Positions 61,084 to 64,000 of a DNA stretch of 64,000 nucleotides are shown in pieces. Origin of the DNA: JAABSP01 sp011390135 (lineage in GTDB: Bacteria; Desulfobacterota; Desulfobacteria; Desulfobacterales; JAABSP01); assembly GCA_011390135.1 (NCBI GenBank), contig JAABSZ010000002.1, forward strand, positions 4,119-68,118. Reading direction: 5' to 3'. The translations under genes and the position numbers were made by a program. Position 1 is the stretch's first letter; every line of letters begins with the position of its first letter. Below the pieces are notes generated by a model, which was given only the letters and a program-made list of their open reading frames with translations, was not told where the DNA came from and made no database searches.

Positions 61084-62064
61084 CTAAAAATCGAGGGTCT
61101 CCCGGGCCGCCCGCACGATCCGCTCCGCGCTCGGCAAATAATCGAACTCCCGCTGAAAGAGCGGAATCACAACATCATATCCCGTAACCCGCCGGATCGG
61201 CGCCTCCAGATACAAAAAAGACTTCTCCACCAGCCGAGCTATAATCTCGGCCCCAGGCCCAAAGCTCCGGGGAGCCTCATGCACCAGCACCACCCGGCCC
61301 GTCTTCTTTGCCGATTCGGTGAACTTGCTGTCGTCAATCGGAGAGATGGTCATCAGGTCGATCACCTCGCACTGCACCCCATCCTCCTCTTCCAGGATCT
61401 CCGCCGCCTCCAATGTCGGCCGCATCATCGCGCCGTAGGAGATCAGCGTCAGATCCTCCCCCTCCCTCACGATCTCGGACTGGCCGATGGGGATCGTCTC
61501 CTCTCCTTCGGGAACCTCCTCCCGGAAGGCCCGGTAGCTCGACTTGGGCTCGTAGAAGACCACCGGGTCAGGATCACGAATCGCGCTCACCAGCAGTGCC
61601 CGTGCATTTCTAGGCGTCGAGGGAATAACCATCTTCAACCCCGGCGTATGAGCCCAATAAGCCTCCCGGCTCTCGGAATGGTGCTCCAGTGCCTTCACAC
61701 CTCCGCCGTAGGGCATCCGGATCACCATCGGTACATGAAACCGGCCCCCGGATCGCGCGCGCATTCTCGCAGCGTGCGCCTCCAACTGGTGCATGGCCAT
61801 ATACCCGAACCCGGAGAACTGCATCTCGCAGACCGGCTTCAGCCCGTAGATCGCCATACCGATGGAAAAACCGGTGATCCCGGATTCCGCAAGGGGGGTA
61901 TCCATCACCCGCTCTTCCCCGAATTTGTCGATAAGGCCGTCGGTCACCCGGAAGACGCCGCCGTCAACGCCCACATCCTCGCCGAGCACCACCACATCCT
62001 CATCCTTTTCCATCTCCTGGTGCAGCGCCAGGTTGATCGCCTGAACCATCGTCAGCTTTGCCAT
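61084..62064 (-). CDS. pdhB: 2-oxo-acid (pyruvate) dehydrogenase E1 beta
   Basis: 326 aa. Typical E1 beta: KLTMVQAINLALHQEMEKDEDV, VLGEDVGVDGGVFRVTDGL, GFSIGMAIYGLKPVCEMQF, and C-terminal transketolase domain (CEVIDLMTISPIDDSKF, GAEIIARLVEK). With E1 alpha it forms the thiamine diphosphate-dependent decarboxylase. Follows E1 alpha by 15 bases. Confidence 0.94.
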   Translation of the reverse strand: MAKLTMVQAINLALHQEMEKDEDVVVLGEDVGVDGGVFRVTDGLIDKFGEERVMDTPLAESGITGFSIGMAIYGLKPVCEMQFSGFGYMAMHQLEAHAARMRARSGGRFHVPMVIRMPYGGGVKALEHHSESREAYWAHTPGLKMVIPSTPRNARALLVSAIRDPDPVVFYEPKSSYRAFREEVPEGEETIPIGQSEIVREGEDLTLISYGAMMRPTLEAAEILEEEDGVQCEVIDLMTISPIDDSKFTESAKKTGRVVLVHEAPRSFGPGAEIIARLVEKSFLYLEAPIRRVTGYDVVIPLFQREFDYLPSAERIVRAARETLDF

Positions 62065-62079
62065 ATCGCCCCCTCGTCC

Positions 62080-63219
62080 TTATTCCTCGGATTCCTCGTC
62101 CGCTTCCGGCTCTTCCGGCTCTTCCGGTTTCTCGGTCTTCTCCGGAAGCTCGCTCTCAAACTCCTCCTTCTGCTCCACAAGGTAGGCCGGCAGCTCCGCA
62201 AAAGTCCCCTCGAACATATCCACCCGGCCCTCCAGCTCCTTTTTCTTCTTCTCCCAACCCTTGACGATCTTCTTGATCTCCTCCTTGATCTCCGATTCGA
62301 TCTCCTCGATCTCCTCGTCCGAAAGCAGATCCTTTTTCTTCAAATACTTCTGGAACCGGCTGATGGGATCTCTCTTCTCCCATTTTTCCACCTCCTCATC
62401 GGAGCGATACCGCTTAGGATCGTCTGCCGTGGTATGCACCGACATCCGGTAGGTGACGCACTCGATAAAGGTGGGCCCCTCCCCGTTCCGCGCCCGCTCG
62501 ACAGCCTCCTTTGCTGCTGCATAGACCGCAAGCACATCGTTGCCGTCCACCTGAATCCCCGGAATCCCGTAGGCGATGGCCTTCTGCGCCAGAGTTTTCG
62601 ATCGGGTCTGGTGCGCCCGATTTATGGAGATGGCCCACTGATTGTTCTGGCAGACGAAGATCGTCGGCGTGTTGAAGACTCCGGCAAAGTTGAGCGCCTC
62701 ATGAAAATCTCCTTCGGAGGTCGCGCCGTCTCCGAAGAAGGTCATCACCACCTGCTTTTTCCCCTTGAATTTGATCCCGTAGCCGATCCCGGCCGCGTGG
62801 AGGGTCTGTGTCCCTACAGGAATGGCGGCCGGCAAATTGTTGATCCCTTTGGGAATCACTCCCCCCTCGCTGAAGCCGGCATAGGCAAGAAGAATGTTCT
62901 CCGGCCTCTTTCCCCGCCAAATCTCGGCCGCGGTCTCCCGAAACGATGGAACCAGCCAGTCCTCATCTTGCAGACAGGCCACAGCCCCAAGCTGCGCGGC
63001 CTCCTGCCCCTTGATGGGGGCAAAGGTTCCCATCTTTCCCCCTCGCTGGAGGTTGAGCATCCGCTCGTCAAACCGCCGGCCAAAGAGCATGGCCCGGTGA
63101 AGATCGAGCAGCAGATCATCCTTCATATCGGGCTCGAGGTCCTCGTCGATCTCCCCCTTCTCATTCAAGATGGAGAGATATTCGATATCCTGTTCAAGAT
63201 CGATCTTTTCTCTGGGCAT
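62080..63219 (-). CDS. pdhA: 2-oxo-acid (pyruvate) dehydrogenase E1 alpha with acidic tail
   Basis: 379 aa. Thiamine diphosphate motif GDGATSEGDFHEALNFAG...NNQWAIS and phosphorylation-loop region YRMSVHTTADDPKRYR. The sequence is closest in style to Bacillus-type PdhA. The C-terminal 27 residues are acidic and Pro-rich (LPEKTEKPEEPEEPEADEES), opposite in charge to the E3 tail. First gene of the operon. Sulfate reducers generally use pyruvate:ferredoxin oxidoreductase, so this complex is an additional, NAD-linked route. Confidence 0.92.
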   Translation of the reverse strand: MPREKIDLEQDIEYLSILNEKGEIDEDLEPDMKDDLLLDLHRAMLFGRRFDERMLNLQRGGKMGTFAPIKGQEAAQLGAVACLQDEDWLVPSFRETAAEIWRGKRPENILLAYAGFSEGGVIPKGINNLPAAIPVGTQTLHAAGIGYGIKFKGKKQVVMTFFGDGATSEGDFHEALNFAGVFNTPTIFVCQNNQWAISINRAHQTRSKTLAQKAIAYGIPGIQVDGNDVLAVYAAAKEAVERARNGEGPTFIECVTYRMSVHTTADDPKRYRSDEEVEKWEKRDPISRFQKYLKKKDLLSDEEIEEIESEIKEEIKKIVKGWEKKKKELEGRVDMFEGTFAELPAYLVEQKEEFESELPEKTEKPEEPEEPEADEESEE

Positions 63220-63603
63220 GGGATCACGTCCTTACATCGGGAAAAGAGTTGGTAATATCATTCGCAAAACAGATCGGATGCAGTAATCGATTATAGAATT
63301 AGAAACCGCTGAAAACCTATGGGGTATGGACCTGATATCGGGCATAAACAGACCCCAGCCGCGGCCGCGGGAAAGTAGTGCGATACTTCATCATCAGCCG
63401 GGAAATGAAGGCTTCATCCCATTTATGAATAGAGGGTTTTCCGCCATTATGGTAAGCTATTGTGGCAAGATAATGGATACAACCTGTTGCAAACCCCGAA
63501 ACCGGCCTGACCGAGCACCGGAATCTGCCGGACCGGGTGGCAGAGGCTCTGCTGGAAAATGAAACCCTGACCAACGAGGATATCGACAAGCTGCTGGAGG
63601 AGA
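63220..63603. other. 384-base gap upstream of the MscS-type gene
   Basis: Divergent region between the E1 alpha gene (minus) and the channel gene (plus). It contains no convincing full gene. A short open segment near its end (63537-63623, plus) resembles the C-terminus of FtsH-type proteases; the frame is closed by a TAA at 63471-63473 and has no ATG. Confidence 0.5.
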
Positions 63604-63623
63604 ATGATGAAGGAGACGTTTGA
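63537..63623 (+). pseudogene. Possible FtsH-like C-terminal remnant or small ORF
   Basis: Translation gives VAEALLENETLTNEDIDKLL then EENDEGDV and stop; the first part matches the pattern at the C-terminus of FtsH proteases (ALLExETLxxxDIdxLL). The only start is a GTG with no clear ribosome site, and it overlaps the next gene by 20 bases. It may be a small protein, a relic, or chance. Confidence 0.3.
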
Positions 63624-64000
63624 TCGCTGGATCGAGCTGGCAAAGCCTTATCTGAGCAAATATCCCTTTCTCTGGAACTATATTGTTGCCGTCACCATCC
63701 TGGTGGTCGGTTTTCTGCTGCTGCGGATCATCAAAACCCTTCTGCTGCGCCGGCTGAAGCGGTGGAGCGATGAAGCCCCCAACACTCTTGCCGAGTTCCT
63801 GGAGAAGACGATCCGCCATACGGTCTTTCCGGTCCTCTATTTCGGCCTTCTCTATCTGAGCACCCGGGGATTGGCCATGAACCCTATGTTGGCCAAGTTT
63901 TTCCATGTGGTGGGGGTGGTGCTGGTCACATTTTTTGTGGTCCGGTTTATGGGGGAAATGATCGATTATCTGATCAAGGAGCAGTGGATAGCCAAGCACT
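63604..64000 (+). CDS. MscS-family mechanosensitive channel, N-terminal part
   Basis: Cut by the window end. Start at ATG 63604 (MMKETFDRWIELAKPYLSKY) with a GGAGGAG ribosome site; ATG 63607 is equivalent. Membrane helices visible: IVAVTILVVGFLLLRIIKTL, HTVFPVLYFGLLYLS and HVVGVVLVTFFVVRFMGEMI, with DEAPNTLAEFLEKTI between. This matches the N-terminal helices of MscS-type channels, which release solutes on osmotic downshock; the pore-lining helix and beta domain are outside the window. Confidence 0.75.
   Translation, partial: MMKETFDRWIELAKPYLSKYPFLWNYIVAVTILVVGFLLLRIIKTLLLRRLKRWSDEAPNTLAEFLEKTIRHTVFPVLYFGLLYLSTRGLAMNPMLAKFFHVVGVVLVTFFVVRFMGEMIDYLIKEQWIAKH

Noticed and set aside
1..64000. 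tRNA, rRNA, CRISPR arrays, insertion sequences and prophage genes
   Set aside because: Scanned by eye in intergenic regions; no cloverleaf-like T-loop contexts, regular spacer arrays, transposase motifs or terminal repeats were found. A formal tRNA/ncRNA search could still find a missed short RNA.

Overview
The window reads as chromosomal DNA of a sulfate-reducing deltaproteobacterium (Desulfobacterota, most like Desulfobacterales). The basis is a complete dsrA-dsrB-dsrD-dsrN operon, a tetraheme cytochrome c3, abundant chemoreceptors and two-component proteins, and moderately high GC. No rRNA, tRNA, CRISPR array, transposase or phage gene was found, so this looks like core chromosome. A well-ordered rpmH-rnpA-yidD-yidC-jag-mnmE block with a near-consensus parS site just past mnmE suggests proximity to the replication origin, although dnaA and oriC are not in view.

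Layout. 0-2.1 kb: 5'-truncated chemoreceptor. 2.2-5.7 kb (minus): TonB-dependent receptor, an unannotated 47-codon CysCys peptide gene and a radical SAM/SPASM enzyme, which together look like a ribosomal peptide modification locus. 6.0-11.3 kb (plus): divergent sensory operon (ABC-type binding protein, hybrid histidine kinase with HPt, receiver-kinase). 11.5-18.9 kb (minus): YkgJ-type Cys-cluster protein, two small hypotheticals and an RND efflux trio (outer membrane factor, adaptor, pump). 18.95-24.3 kb (minus): parS plus the rpmH-to-mnmE block. 24.4-28.4 kb (minus): TIGR03960-type radical SAM protein and RNase G.

28.7-45.4 kb: a large chemosensory region. A plus-strand operon carries a zinc-ribbon/cNMP/PATAN-like protein, cheA, cheR, cheD, MCP, HDOD, cheY, cheX, cheD, cheY, cheB and cheD. 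It converges on a minus-strand operon with an HD-GYP regulator, an MCP-like protein with a CheZ-like motif, cheY, cheW and MCP. Only one of the three CheD proteins keeps the catalytic cysteine.

45.7-52.3 kb: cytochrome c3 converges on the dsrABDN operon across a shared terminator. Divergent from dsrA are a 75-aa unknown gene and a rubredoxin-like/metallo-beta-lactamase-fold gene. That last gene has an attenuator-like leader containing a Met-rich 10-codon ORF. 52.4-63.2 kb: cytochrome bd oxidase (cydAB), nicotinamidase, a hybrid kinase, an unusual lipoprotein thiol peroxidase, and a 2-oxo-acid (probably pyruvate) dehydrogenase complex. The window ends in a truncated MscS-type channel.

Together the genes describe an anaerobe that respires sulfite through DsrABD with amidated siroheme, tolerates oxygen (bd oxidase, peroxidase), and invests heavily in chemosensory signalling.
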